DNA of 64,000 nt from Aselliscus stoliczkanus (Eukaryota > Chordata > Mammalia > Chiroptera > Hipposideridae), in contig CM066737.1 in assembly GCA_033961575.1 (NCBI GenBank), forward strand, positions 99,290,709 to 99,354,708. The letters run 5' to 3'. A model generated the notes under the pieces. That model worked only from the letters and a program-made list of their open reading frames with translations, was not told where the DNA came from and searched no databases. Positions 1-49,728 of the stretch are shown one piece after another (the stretch's first letter is position 1; every line of letters starts with the position of its first letter). The position numbers were made by a program, and so were the translations under genes.

Positions 1-61
1 CCTGAGCCAGTACTTCTCATTACTAGCTGATGTTCACTAAGCAATTGCAAACGACATTAAC

Positions 62-160
62 TTTTTTTAAAAACAGCTTTATGGAGACATAACTTACAGG
101 TTTAAAGTGTGCAATTCAGTGGTTTTTAGTATGTTTGCTGAGGTGTTCAACCATCCCTGT
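62..160 (-). mobile_element. Old L1 3'-end fragment
   Basis: The text AGCTTTATGGAGACATAA followed by AAAGTGTGCAATTCAGTGG and TTTTTAGTATGTTTGCTGAG is the familiar complement of an old mammalian L1 3' UTR. It stops where the mariner end begins at about 161, so the mariner probably broke a longer L1 that resumes near 415. The subfamily is not resolved. Confidence 0.6.
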
Positions 161-367
161 ATAAGGTGTGATCAAAAAATACGGTGAATGTTTAAATAAA
201 AAATGTATTACAGTAAAAGACACATTGCCATTAATCTCCCTCAAAATATTCCCCTTCGCTTCGAACACACTTATCCCATTGTTCTTGCCACTTTCTGGAG
301 CAGTTCTGGAAGTCCTCTTTCGTGGTCTTTAATTGCGTTGTTGTGGCTGCCTCCATGTCCTGAATAA
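161..367 (-). mobile_element. Mariner transposon, 3' end with transposase C-terminus
   Basis: On the minus strand the bases 367-234 read as an open frame of about 43 residues, beginning QDMEAATTTQLKTTKEDF and ending in EGEYFEGD, then a TAA stop (complement of 231-233). The W..QWDKC....GEYFEGD ending is typical of mariner-family transposases. Beyond the stop the strand runs into GTATTTTTTGATCACACC and then a TA dinucleotide, as expected for a terminal inverted repeat at a TA target. Only the last part of the element is here; the rest of the transposase and the 5' inverted repeat are missing, so it is a dead fragment. Confidence 0.6.
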
Positions 368-414
368 AACCCCTTCCAAACTGGTTATCCCCGTGTATAC
401 TCAGCTGGCAGTAT

Positions 415-620
415 GTGAGAATCCCTGTCGTCGCACATCCTCACCAACACTCCAGAATATGAAACTTCATTCTTTTTTGGTCAATCTGATGGGTGTGGAA
501 TAGTCATGATCTTATTTGTTTTTATTCAATTTTTAATGAGGTTGAATAGCTCAGATGTCCATAGGTCATTTTAGTTTTGTGTTCTGTAATATGCTGTTTG
601 GAGTCTTTTGCCTATTGAAA
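415..620 (-). mobile_element. L1 ORF2/3' fragment, antisense
   Basis: The passage around TCGCACATCCTCACCAACAC and TCTGATGGGTGTGGAATAG is the complement of the C-terminal end of L1 ORF2. It is diverged and has no usable frame. Confidence 0.5.
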
Positions 621-1159
621 TAAATATAGTTATGTAAACAAATAATCACAATGTATTGTCACAATCACAGAATAAACCTAAAATTCTCAAGAAGAAAGAA
701 ATTCGGGGGAAAAACTAAAGTCAAGGGAACAATCCGAAGGGAGAAGACCATCAGTCCTGAAAGAATAGGGGTTTGTCAGTTGGATTGAGGGAAGGCCATC
801 TATGTGGTGGGAACAGCATCATCCGATCTGAGAAAAGCAAGTAGTGTGGCGTGGTAGACTAACAGGTGTGTAGAGGAAAAGACATACATATATAAGGACA
901 TATATAAAAGACATGTATATAAGGCAAAGAGAAAGGTAGGAAGCGACTAGAAGTATGTATTTCAAATTTGTTTAGTTGTTTAGTGATTGTTGGGCATTTG
1001 GGTTATAATTTGGGTGCATTTTTGCTTTTCTATTATAAATAAAGCTGATATAGACATCTTAGCATACATAGCTAATTTTTTCTTTTAAATTATTTTAGAA
1101 TAAGTTTAAACTGAAATGATTAGATTAAAGGAAAGTAGGCAAGGTTAGTTTCATAATTT
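621..1159. other. Stretch without gene
   Basis: AT-rich sequence with short purine-rich runs and a small ATATAAGGACATATATAAAAGACATG-like imperfect repeat near 890-920. I see no splice-flanked exon, no CpG island and no recognisable repeat. Confidence 0.5.
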
Positions 1160-1573
1160 ATTACATATTTGAAGATCACCCATCATTAGAGATATGTAAA
1201 TCAAAACCACAGTTGAGATACCACTTTACCCCCACTAAGATTGTTATAATCCAAAAGACAGACAATTGGTGAGGGTGCAGAAAAATCAGAGCCCTCATAT
1301 ATTGCTGGTAGGAATATATTGGATCGTTAGAAAAGTCATGATGCATTTTTGCACTGAAAAACATAGAAACATACATCATGACTTTTCCGAAGACCCAATA
1401 AAATGATGCAGCTGCTTAGAAAAATTTTTAAGTCTCTCAAAAAATAAAACAGCATTATCATGACTGCAATTCTGCTCCTAGGTATATAAGAGAAATAAAA
1501 ATATATGTCCCCACCAAAACTTGTACACAAACTTGTACACAAACGTTTATAGCAGCATTATGCATAATAATAA
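1160..1573 (+). mobile_element. Old L1 (ORF2 end/3' UTR), part 1
   Basis: Sense-strand L1 text such as AAATCAAAACCACAGTTGAG, GGTGAGGGTGCAGAAAAATC and TATAGCAGCATTATGCATAA marks the ORF2 C-terminus of an old L1. It continues after the SINE at 1590-2018 and again after the short SINE stub at 2317-2364, ending near 2520. Stops are frequent, so it is inactive. Confidence 0.75.
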
Positions 1574-1589
1574 AAAATAGAAGCAACCC
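1574..1589. repeat. TSD of the SINE at 1590-2018
   Basis: AAAATAGAAGCAACCC occurs here and again at 2019-2034, a perfect 16-bp target-site duplication that fixes both ends of the SINE. Confidence 0.9.
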
Positions 1590-2018
1590 GGGCTGGCCAA
1601 GTGGCACATTGGTTAAGAGCTGGCTTGGGATGCCAGCGGCCCTGGTTCAGATCCCACATATGAGGGCCAGTGACACTGTCCTCTACAACTAACAACAGCT
1701 CCACCTGGAGCTGGGCTGCGAGCCCCGGGGATGGTGTAGGCTGCAGTCCCTGCTGCAGTGAGCTGCCTGCCTTAGGCTACAGTGAGTGGACGTCAGCCAG
1801 CGTGAGCTGCCAAGAGCCGCGGTGAGCGACCATCCAGAGACCAGTGACCAATCTACCTCATCTGGGAAGAGCACAATGACGATACCAACATGGGCCAGTG
1901 AAGCAGTGTCCTCCTCAACTAGACTGAAGAACAAAAGGACAGCAACTTGTCTGTTCCCCTTCCCCGATTCCCCAACACTGTTCCTCCCCCCCAATTCCCC
2001 AATAAAATCTTAAAAAAC
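1590..2018 (+). mobile_element. tRNA-derived SINE, long form
   Basis: The 5' head GGGCTGGCCAAGTGGCACA carries a pol III A-box-like TGGCACATTGG, and GGTTCAGATCC is a B-box-like element. The body continues through AGGGCCAGTGACACTGTCC and a CAGCTCCACCTGGAGCTG palindromic stretch, and ends AATAAAATCTTAAAAAAC. It sits inside the old L1 and is flanked by a perfect 16-bp TSD. The unit of about 20 bases (GAGTGGCCGGCAGCCAGCGT type) that varies among long copies is present once. Confidence 0.9.
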
Positions 2019-2034
2019 AAAATAGAAGCAACCC

Positions 2035-2520
2035 AAGTGTCCATTGAGAGATGAATGAATAATAAAATGTGGTATACCCATATAGTGGAATATTATTCAG
2101 CCATAAAAAGGAATGAAGTACTGACACACAGTAAAATAAGGATGACCCTTGAAAACATGCTAAGGGAAAGAAGCCAGTCACAAAAGATCACATACTGTAT
2201 GATTACATGAAAGGTCCAGAATAGGCAAATTCATAGAAACAGACTAGATCAGTGGTTGTTGGGGGCTAATTCAAGGAGGGGAGAAATGTGGAGAGACTGC
2301 TAATGGGGTTTCTTTTGTTTTATTTTTTTATTTTTTTGAGGGCAGTGTCGCTGGCCCTCATATGTAATGGGGTTTCTTTTAGAGGGGATGAAAATGCTCT
2401 AAAATTACATTATGGTGATGCTTGTACGTCTGTCTCTGTGACTATACTAAAAAAACATTGAATTGTACACTTTAAATGGGTAAATTGTATGTTTTGTGAA
2501 TCATATCTCAGTCAATGTTT
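2035..2520 (+). mobile_element. Old L1 3' end, part 2
   Basis: Sense L1 3' sequence (GTGGTATACCCATATAGTGG, ATTATTCAGCCATAAAAAGG, AAGAAGCCAGTCACAAAAG) continues the element cut by the SINE at 1590. A 48-bp SINE stub interrupts it at 2317-2364. It ends around GTGAATCATATCTCAGTCAA. Confidence 0.75.
2317..2364 (-). mobile_element. Severely 5'-truncated SINE with perfect TSD
   Basis: Only the T-run (the A-tail on the minus strand) and the 3' tip GAGGGCAGTGTCGCTGGCCC of the short SINE are present. It is flanked by TAATGGGGTTTCTTTT at 2301-2316 and 2365-2380, a perfect 16-bp TSD, so this is a complete insertion event and not a later deletion product. Confidence 0.85.
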
Positions 2521-2686
2521 TTCAAAACAATAAAATGGAAAATAAGATTACCCCCCAGAAAAGTTGTGCTTTCTAATCATCACCCACAATATTTGGTGTT
2601 TTCTCCACACACAACCTCTGGGTTTATTATTTTTGTTCAATGCAATAGGTATGAAGTGATAACCAAAGCTTCTTTAGTTGAATTAT

Positions 2687-2812
2687 AAGCTCCCTCGATA
2701 GAATGGAAGCTCCGGGGGACAGGAATTTTTGCCTGTTTCTGTTCACTGCTGTGTCTGCAGAACAGTCCCTGGCAAATAATAGGTACTCAGTAATATTTGT
2801 TGAATGAATGCA
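2687..2812 (+). repeat. L2 LINE 3' end
   Basis: The pattern TAAGCTCCCTCGATAGAATG ... GTTCACTGCTGTGTCTGCAG ... AATATTTGTTGAATGAATG is the typical 3' end of an ancient L2. Confidence 0.75.
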
Positions 2813-3072
2813 TTTTGATATTTGTAGTTACTAAGAAAACATTTTCCCCTTCAAGGTCTTAATTTCATAGTACATCTGAACTAATTGTCCCTTCAAGCCT
2901 CAAATTGTTTTTGGAAAAAAGCAGTGTTATAACTAAAATTGAATGTACTTCTCCTGGTGAGCGATCTGATTCAAGTCCTTTGATCTTACATGCTTTTATT
3001 TTCTTCTGAAATTTGTTATAACAATAGTTTGCAAATATTTGACTGTGATGAATCCCTTTTTTTTTTTAAGTT

Positions 3073-3192
3073 TTTACTTTATTATTTTTTTTTTTATTGA
3101 GGGCAGTGTCACTGGCCTGCATATGTAGGACCCGAACCGGGGCCACTGGCTTCCCAAGCCAGCACTTAACCACCGCGCCACTCGGCTGGCCC
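3073..3192 (-). mobile_element. SINE, short form
   Basis: T-rich tail, then GAGGGCAGTGTCACTGGC and the head complement ending CACTCGGCTGGCCC. It lies about 0.5 kb before the first coding exon of BCLAF3, in antisense. Confidence 0.85.
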
Positions 3193-3286
3193 AGGACTCC
3201 CTTTTTAAACCAATGTCCACATAATAACAGTTGTATAGTATCAGTCAGTGGAAAAAGTGGATGGTGGCTAGAAGCCATTTATATTT

Positions 3287-3407
3287 CTTTTTTTTTTTTT
3301 TTTTTTTTTTTTTTTAGGGCAGTGTCACTGGTCCTCATATGTGGGACCCAAACCAGGGCTGCTGGTGTCCCAAGCCAGCTCCTAACCATCCACTGCCCGG
3401 CCAGCCC
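3287..3407 (-). mobile_element. SINE, short form, with long T-run next to AG
   Basis: Roughly 30 T residues lead directly to AGGGCAGTGTCACTGG; the head ends near CCCGGCCAGCCC. On the BCLAF3 sense strand the T-run plus TTTAG resembles a 3' splice site about 385 bp before the true acceptor at 3699-3700. Confidence 0.85.
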
Positions 3408-3544
3408 TAGTTTGTATATTTTTAAAAGGTTGTTTTACAAAAAGAAGAAAAAGATGCATAGAGACTTTATATGGCCCACAAAGCCTAAAACTAGTTACTA
3501 TCCAGCCCTTTACAAAAAATATTTGCTGACCTTTGATTTAATTC

Positions 3545-3665
3545 CTTTTAACCTCACAATATTCCACTAAGGTAGATCCTATTACAACCCCTATTATACA
3601 GATGAGGAAACAGACACAGGGGGCTTAAGTAACTTCTTGTGGGTGGCATTCAGATTGTAGGCTCT
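3545..3665 (-). repeat. MIR fragment, antisense
   Basis: CCCTATTATACAGATGAGGA followed by AAACAGACACAGGG and AAGTAACTTCTTG is the antisense core and 3' half of a MIR SINE. It ends about 35 bp before the splice acceptor of the first coding exon. Confidence 0.7.
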
Positions 3666-3701
3666 TTCTACGAATTTGCTAATACTGTGTTTCTTTGCAG
3701 C

Positions 3702-3716
3702 ATGAAAAGTGGGTAG
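3702..3716 (+). promoter_or_regulatory. Short upstream ORF in the first coding exon
   Basis: An ATG at 3702 opens a four-codon frame (M-K-S-G) that stops at TAG 3714-3716, upstream of the BCLAF3 start. If the exon is spliced as inferred, ribosomes would meet this ATG first. Whether it matters depends on the unseen upstream exon, which supplies the -3 base. Confidence 0.45.
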
Positions 3717-3734
3717 TGGCTCATGCATCAAAGG

Positions 3735-43484
<39,750 letters not shown>

Positions 43485-44485
43485 TCTGGGATTGTTAGAA
43501 ACGGAAACGACACTACAGGAGGATCTTTGGAAGCATCTCATTTTGTCAGGAGTTAGAATTCACAATAAATCACTAGTTGTAACTTGCTTCACAGAATAAC
43601 TATTTTTTTGTAGTGGAATGCTGCAACTTTTTTACACTTAATTCCTATTAAATTATAGGATTCACTTGAAAAGTTATATTAAACTACAGTTTCTTTTGCA
43701 ACAAGTTTCAAAAGGGCATTATTTCTTGAATTTTTCTCTGAGCATGATTTCGTAGGGAACTTAACTGAGTTAGTTATATCCAAACATTTATGTGTTGAAA
43801 GTTTTGCTTATGTGACAAAAACAAAAATATCTGAATTATATAGTGTCTCCGTGAAATAACTTTAAACAGTGGCCTTATGGTAGCAAATTTTATACCAGAT
43901 TTTTGTTTTTCTGGTGACACTTTGGTTTGTAACTTGAAGTTTTCTTAAGTTTCTGGAGATAAAGGCCTATATAATTCATACATTTCATATTATGTCATAA
44001 GGTGAGAGAAAAGGTGCTTCAAATATTCCATCAGGTAGTTACGAGTGCACTGAATTTTTAGTAATTGTTTCATTCATTTTTTTTCCACAACTATTTGCTC
44101 TTTACCAATTTCAAAATGCTATTGTGGAAAATACGTGAAGATTTTATAATCTATATTCCATCTTACTTTCCCTCAGGGCAAGCTTATGCATATCATATTT
44201 TTAAAGGCTTTTTAAAAATTTGACAAAGTCTCATATTTGGAAATTGTACTTTACTACTACAGCGTTACACATTTTGCAAGCATATATTATAAAGTGTTTA
44301 AGTTCAGTTGTATTGAGTACCTATTATGTATAAGACAGAACTGATGGGATTTTAAATGATATTTTAGGTCCCAGTACCTTATTTCTTTGTTTTCTGTGTT
44401 CCGCTTAATTGTACATGTACATTGCCAATAAAGTTTTTGTGAAATGTTTATTTGTAATAAAATAAACTATTGTTGCTCTTTATGC
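43485..44485 (+). other. BCLAF3: BCLAF3 3' UTR
   Basis: About 1 kb of AT-rich sequence after the stop, without any SINE or L1 despite their density around it. It ends near the poly(A) signals at 44427-44466. The exact cleavage site is inferred from signal spacing. Confidence 0.75.
44427..44466 (+). terminator. Poly(A) signals of BCLAF3
   Basis: AATAAA at 44427-44432, then two overlapping hexamers at 44456-44461 and 44461-44466, followed by a GT/T-rich TATTGTTGCTCTTTATG element. Cleavage around 44475-44490 is likely. Confidence 0.75.
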
Positions 44486-46895
44486 TTAAAGAAGTTACTT
44501 GCCAGTCTGTGAGAACATTATTTTAATTTTATATGAGAATTACAGGCCTAGGTAGGACCTGTTGATGTTTTAAACACTGTTCTATACTTTCTAAACAGAA
44601 CTTTCTAAATCAAAATCTGGTAAGAACTTGAGTTTTCATGAATGGATTATGAAAAATCTTACTACAAACACTTAATTTTTTTTACATATCTTTAAAAGAT
44701 AGGACAGCCATTTCCTTAATGGGTCAGCAATAAAGAGGGATGAAAACACTTAATGCATTAAAATCAGATAATACATTTAGATAGATGGCCTGTCTTATGT
44801 TGTGTGCCATCTATAGGTCTGGTTTTCCAAACATATTTAATATTCATTATGATAAGAAAGAAATGCATGTGCACAGTAGTATGACAACTATATTTTGTTA
44901 CGTATGGATAATATCTGTCTTAAATTTTAAAATATTCCATTTATTCCCATATTCTGGGGGACAGTTATGAGCCTCACATATTTAACCATTTCGTTAACAC
45001 ATTTATTACACAAACTCTGCTAAAATTACAGCAGTGAACAAGAAAATGACACATGGAGCCTGCTTTTGTGCAAACAGTCTGATAAGGAAAACAGACATTA
45101 AACATAGAAATGATTCTTTAACTCATTTTTATTTATTGTAGCACTGCAGGATAAGATTCAATATTAATCATTCCACAACTGATTTCTGATTTAGGCATAT
45201 TTAGGTATACTTTTGGCACTGTCTCAAAATGCAAAGCATGTTAATTCCAAAGTATTTCTTTGTAGTATGGGTGTATTCAGAAAACATTGGATGCATAAGA
45301 TCCAAAGCCTAAAAAGAAAGGCTTTATAATTTAGAGTATAAAATAAAGACAGGGACCCTGTCTTGTTCTCCATAGTATTGCCAGCTCCTAGCATCCTACT
45401 TGACACATAGTAGGAACTCATTAATTATTAGTTGAATAAATGAGTAACAAGTAGAATATGCTTTATTAGTAACTAAAATCTCATTTTCATGTGGAGGTTG
45501 AACATAAGGTTATCCATAGCATTTTTTATTGACTGGAAGGAATTGGGATTTGCCAATGCATAAGACTTTGGAAGAGAAGTTGTTTTGCTAAGTCTATGCC
45601 ACTGCTTTTTCCCTTCCTGTTCTGTGTGGTAGGCCCTTCCCTGACACTGGGAAGACAGAGCTAAGACACAGTTCCTGCTCTGAGAGACATCATCTACTGT
45701 GGGAGAAGAGATTCAACAGAAACAAAGACTTGCAGTATAGAGTGTAAGTATCAGACTGGAAATGCACACAGAAGGTGGAGAGAAGCGGTGGTGTCCCTGG
45801 CTGAGCACCCTCTGGTCACATTTCTTTTTTACTGGTTCCGCAAGCTTCAAAAGGCACTGTTGTCTTGGTGGTGGTTTTGCTGGTTTTAAAATTGGATGGA
45901 TCTGGGGAAACGGTAAAGGGTACATGGGGATCTGTATTATTGCTTAGAGCTGCATGTAAATCTAAATATAAGCTTCAATTTTTAAAAAATCATAATCACA
46001 GAGAACTAGATATTTTGGATACTTTTTTTTTTCTATTGGAAAAATCTGTCATTTTTACATTATAATTTATGTAGATGCATAACATGGACCATATTTTACC
46101 CAATAAATCCTACATGTTTGAGTAGCTTTTCAAAGAAAAGATGCAAATACTTCGAGGCACAAGTAGGAAAAGTAAAGCTGCATCAGAAACTCACCTCAAT
46201 TATCTAGCTGACTAAATATCCAGTAGCCACAAATTTGCCAACAGCAACCAGTCAAGGGGTGAGAAGCGCCAATTCAGGTATGGTGTGACTTCAAGCACTC
46301 CCCCATCCCACTAGGGAGCACCAAGTGAAGAAACAGTATTGGCAACATCTGACATGGGCCCCAGTCTGGACATGGACTGATGGGATGACCAGGCCATAGG
46401 AGAGATGAGGAACACCCTGGGAAGATCAGATCATTGATACTATCTCAGGACCTTCACAAAGGGGAGGATTTCCCAGGACAAGGCACTTAACTAGGTCTCA
46501 GTGCCACCTTTGGAAGCCAAAGCCTGAAGGGTAAGATACACCTCTTACTGGGTCCAGTGAACCTGTTGACATTTAATGGGAACCCAGAAGAGGGGACCAG
46601 GTTTCCCCATGAGGTTCCAATAAAAGGAATGGTTATGAGCTCTTCAGTCCATTAAAATACAGAACTAAGATTATAAAACCTAAGGAATTATAGTTGTAGA
46701 ATAGAATAGAAATGTGATTAACCTTGACAGAAAAATCCACATACATTGATCAGTTGGTACTTGAAGGAGGGAAAATGGAAGGAAGACTAAGGTAACAGCC
46801 TCATCTTTCATGGCCAAGTGTCATGTCAGGTATGAATATCTAAGATGGTATTATATAATAGAGGGAAAAACCCTAGTGACCAACCTTAAGTTTTT
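44486..46895. other. Intergenic stretch downstream of BCLAF3
   Basis: No gene seen. An L2-like 3' end lies at about 45330-45450 (CCTAGCATCCTACTTGACAC, TAGTTGAATAAATGAG). The rest is unassigned. Confidence 0.55.
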
Positions 46896-47091
46896 CAGTC
46901 TTGACCTTTGCACACCGGATTTCAAAGCATGGTCCCCAACCAGCAGCATCAGCATCACCTGGGAACTTAGAAGTATGGATTCCTGGCCCCACCCCAGACC
47001 TGCTGAATCAGAAGCTCTGGGGTCCCAGCCCTCTTTTCTCACAAGCCCTCCAAGGGGTTCCGATGCAAGCTCAAGTTTTGAGAGTCACTGG
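46896..47091 (+). repeat. MER5-type hAT (Charlie) non-autonomous element
   Basis: CAGTCTTGACC at one end and GAGAGTCACTG at the other form imperfect inverted ends. Inside, CAGCAGCATCAGCATCACCT, CCCCACCCCAGACCTGCTGA and ATCAGAAGCTCTGGGG are characteristic of MER5A. Confidence 0.75.
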
Positions 47092-47311
47092 CTTCCTTAG
47101 CTCTTTTGGGAAACAGCCTTTTGATGAAGAAACATCTGTCTGAAGTTCAGCAGCCCCTTCAGTTTTATTTCTAATTTTTTTCTTAGCGTTCAGATAAAAT
47201 TAACTCTAAAATTTTTAAAAATAAGTGGAATGATTTCCACCATCAGTCCCGTCTAGGCATATGATTGAAGAGATCTGGACACTTGTCCGTGTGCTGTTAA
47301 GGTGATTTTTT

Positions 47312-47765
47312 TAAAAAAAGATTTTATTGGGGAATTGGGTGAGGGCAACAGCGTTGGGGAATCGGGGAAGGGGAACAGACAAGTTGCTATCTTCAGTCTA
47401 GTTGCGGAGGATATTGCTTCACTGGCCCATGTTGGTATGGTCATTGTGCTCTTCCCGGATGAGGCAGATCGGTCGCCGGCCTCTAGATGTCGCCCACCGC
47501 AGCCATTGGCAGCTCGCGCTGGCTGCCAGCCACTTGTGCTGGCTGCCAGCCGCTCACGCTGGCTACTGGCCACTCACTGTAGCCTATGGCAGCCCACTGC
47601 AGCAGGGGCTGCAGCCTACACCCGTCACCCGGGCACAGCCCAGCTCCAGGTGGAGCTGTTGTTAGCTGTAGAAGGCAGTGTCACTGGCCCTCATATGTGG
47701 GATCCAAACCGGGGCCACTGGCATCCCCAAACCAGCTCTTAACCAATGCGCCACTCGGCTGGCCC
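47312..47765 (-). mobile_element. SINE, long form
   Basis: AAAAAAAGATTTTATTGGGG to CACTCGGCTGGCCC. Near-perfect TSD TAAGGTGATTTTTT at 47298-47311 and 47766-47779. The 20-bp GCTGGCTGCCAGCC unit is present three times, the most in the window. Confidence 0.92.
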
Positions 47766-48295
47766 TAAGGTGATTTTTTAAGTGGTGGGAGTATGAGTGA
47801 TGTTTTTTTGTATCAGTGGAGTATAATGAATGTTGTATCGTTTTTATAAGATAAAGTCATTCTTTTTAAAAATGTAAGGATAGTCTATCCTGTCCATTGT
47901 ATATCTGTTACGAAAATCCGTGCAAATAAGCCCTACTTCCAAGGGCTGCCTACTTCACCCCAATCCAGAGGGATTTTACTCCCTGCCATTCCTCTTGCAT
48001 CATAATATGTGGGTAACCTTAAGTTATGTGTTGGGTTGACTTTTTAATAAAAAGTACTGATTTATAATATTGAACATAATTACATATAATTTAAATTCAT
48101 TTTACTGCTGTTCTTTTTAAAAAGAAAAAGCTGGCAAAAAGGACATAGAATAATATGTAAAAGGAAGAAAATTTCACAATCACTGCTCATAGTGTAAACC
48201 AACATTTCATTAGTCCTTTTTTCTGAGCTTTTTTTGGTAGTTGAGATAATATTTTATATATGCATATTCAGTCTTTGCAGGTTGTTCCATATATT

Positions 48296-48415
48296 TTTTG
48301 TTTCGTTTTGTTTTGTTTTTTTAGAGGGCAGTGTCACTGGCCCTCATGTGGGATCCGAACCGGGGCCGCTGGCGTCCCAAGCCAGCTCTTAACCACTGCG
48401 CCACTTGGCCAGTCC
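48296..48415 (-). mobile_element. SINE, short form
   Basis: Tail GTTTCGTTTTGTTTTGTTTT, AGAGGGCAGTGTCACTGGCC, head ending CACTTGGCCAGTCC. The TSD is unclear. Confidence 0.85.
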
Positions 48416-48670
48416 GTTATATACATGTTTAAAATGTGTTTGCAGTTTGTATGACATTCATGTTTACCTGTTTTAGAGGACAAGGGATAGAATCCCATTC
48501 CCAGAAAGCTAAAAGCTAAAAATGTCTTAGGAAATCCTTAATGGTCTCTTAACAACTATGGTGAAAGAGTTTCCTTAAAAAGCTAAATATAGAATTACCA
48601 TATAACACAGCAATTCAATTCTTAGGTATGTACCTGAGCCCCTTGTCATTTTAATGCCCCTAGTATTTTT

Positions 48671-48812
48671 TTTTTTAAGCCGAGCCATCCTGCCACCTGT
48701 TGGTAGCTCAGTGGCAGCTCAACTTGGGCCGGGAATCAAACCGGTGACGCTGTTGCTCAGAGCTCGCCCTCTTGAGCGAGATCTTAACCAACTGAGCCAC
48801 TCAACCAGCCCT
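48671..48812 (-). mobile_element. B-type SINE
   Basis: GCCATCCTGCCACCTGTTGG, GAGCTCGCCCTCTTGAGCGA and head CACTCAACCAGCCC. Perfect 15-bp TSD GCCCCTAGTATTTTT at 48656-48670 and 48813-48827. Confidence 0.92.
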
Positions 48813-48988
48813 GCCCCTAGTATTTTTGACAGAATTAAAGAATTTAATTCTTAATTAGGATAAAGGCTTTAACTAAATGTTTCAGTTGCTCACATAGCTT
48901 ATAGTCAAAGATAAAGTGTATTAGTCATGTTCTGAAGGACTGCCTATGAAGCAAGTTCCAGGGAGAAATGTTTAAAAGTGTACTTTTC

Positions 48989-49421
48989 GGGCCAGCCGAG
49001 TGGCGCATTGGTTAAGAGCTGGTTTTGGGATGCCAGCGGCCCCGGTTCGGATCCCACATATGAGGGCCAGTGACACTGCCCTCCACAGCTAACAACACCT
49101 CCACCTGGAGCTGGGCTGTGCAAGCCCCGGCGGCGATGTAGGCTGCAGCCCCTGCTGCAGTGGGCTGCCATAGGCTACAGTGAGCGGCTGGCAGCAAGTG
49201 TGAGCTGCCAATAGCTGCGGTGAGCGACATCCAGAGGCTGGCGACAGATCTGCCACATCCGGGAAGAGCGCAATGACGATACCAACATGGGCCAGTGAAG
49301 CAACGTCCTCCGCAACTAGACTGAAGAACAAAAGGACAGCAACTTGTCTGTTCCCCTTCCCTGATTCCCCAACGCTGTTCCCCTCCCCAAATTCCCCAAT
49401 AAAAATCTTTAAAAAAAAAAA
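48989..49421 (+). mobile_element. SINE, long form
   Basis: Head GGGCCAGCCGAGTGGCGCAT, tail AATAAAAATCTTTAAAAAAA. TSD GTACTTTTC at 48980-48988 and 49422-49430. The 20-bp unit is present once. Confidence 0.9.
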
Positions 49422-49426
49422 GTACT

Positions 49427-49524
49427 TTTCTTTCTTTCCTTCTTTCTTTCCTTCCTTCCTTCCTTCCTTCCTTCCTTCCTTCCTTCCTTCCTTCCTTCCT
49501 TCCTTCCTTCCTTCTTTCTTTCCT

Positions 49525-49572
<48 letters not shown>

Positions 49573-49664
49573 TCCTTCTTTCTTTCCTTCTTTCTTTCCT
49601 TCTTTCCTTCCTTCCTTCCTTCCTTCCTTCCTTCCTTCCTTCCTTCCTTCCTTCCTTCCTTCCT

Positions 49665-49725
<61 letters not shown>
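49427..49725. repeat. CTTT/CCTT microsatellite, about 300 bp
   Basis: An uninterrupted pyrimidine tract of CTTT and CCTT tetramers arranged in alternating blocks. It joins the A-tail side of the minus-strand SINE at 49729, so it probably grew from that tail (GAAA/GGAA on the minus strand). Confidence 0.97.
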
Positions 49726-49728
49726 TGC

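Noticed and set aside
46810..47143. Overlapping open frames of 63-96 residues on both strands
   Set aside because: They lie in a MER5-type DNA transposon remnant.
49427..49725. Regular repeat array that might suggest CRISPR-like structure
   Set aside because: It is a tetranucleotide microsatellite without spacers, in a mammalian genome.
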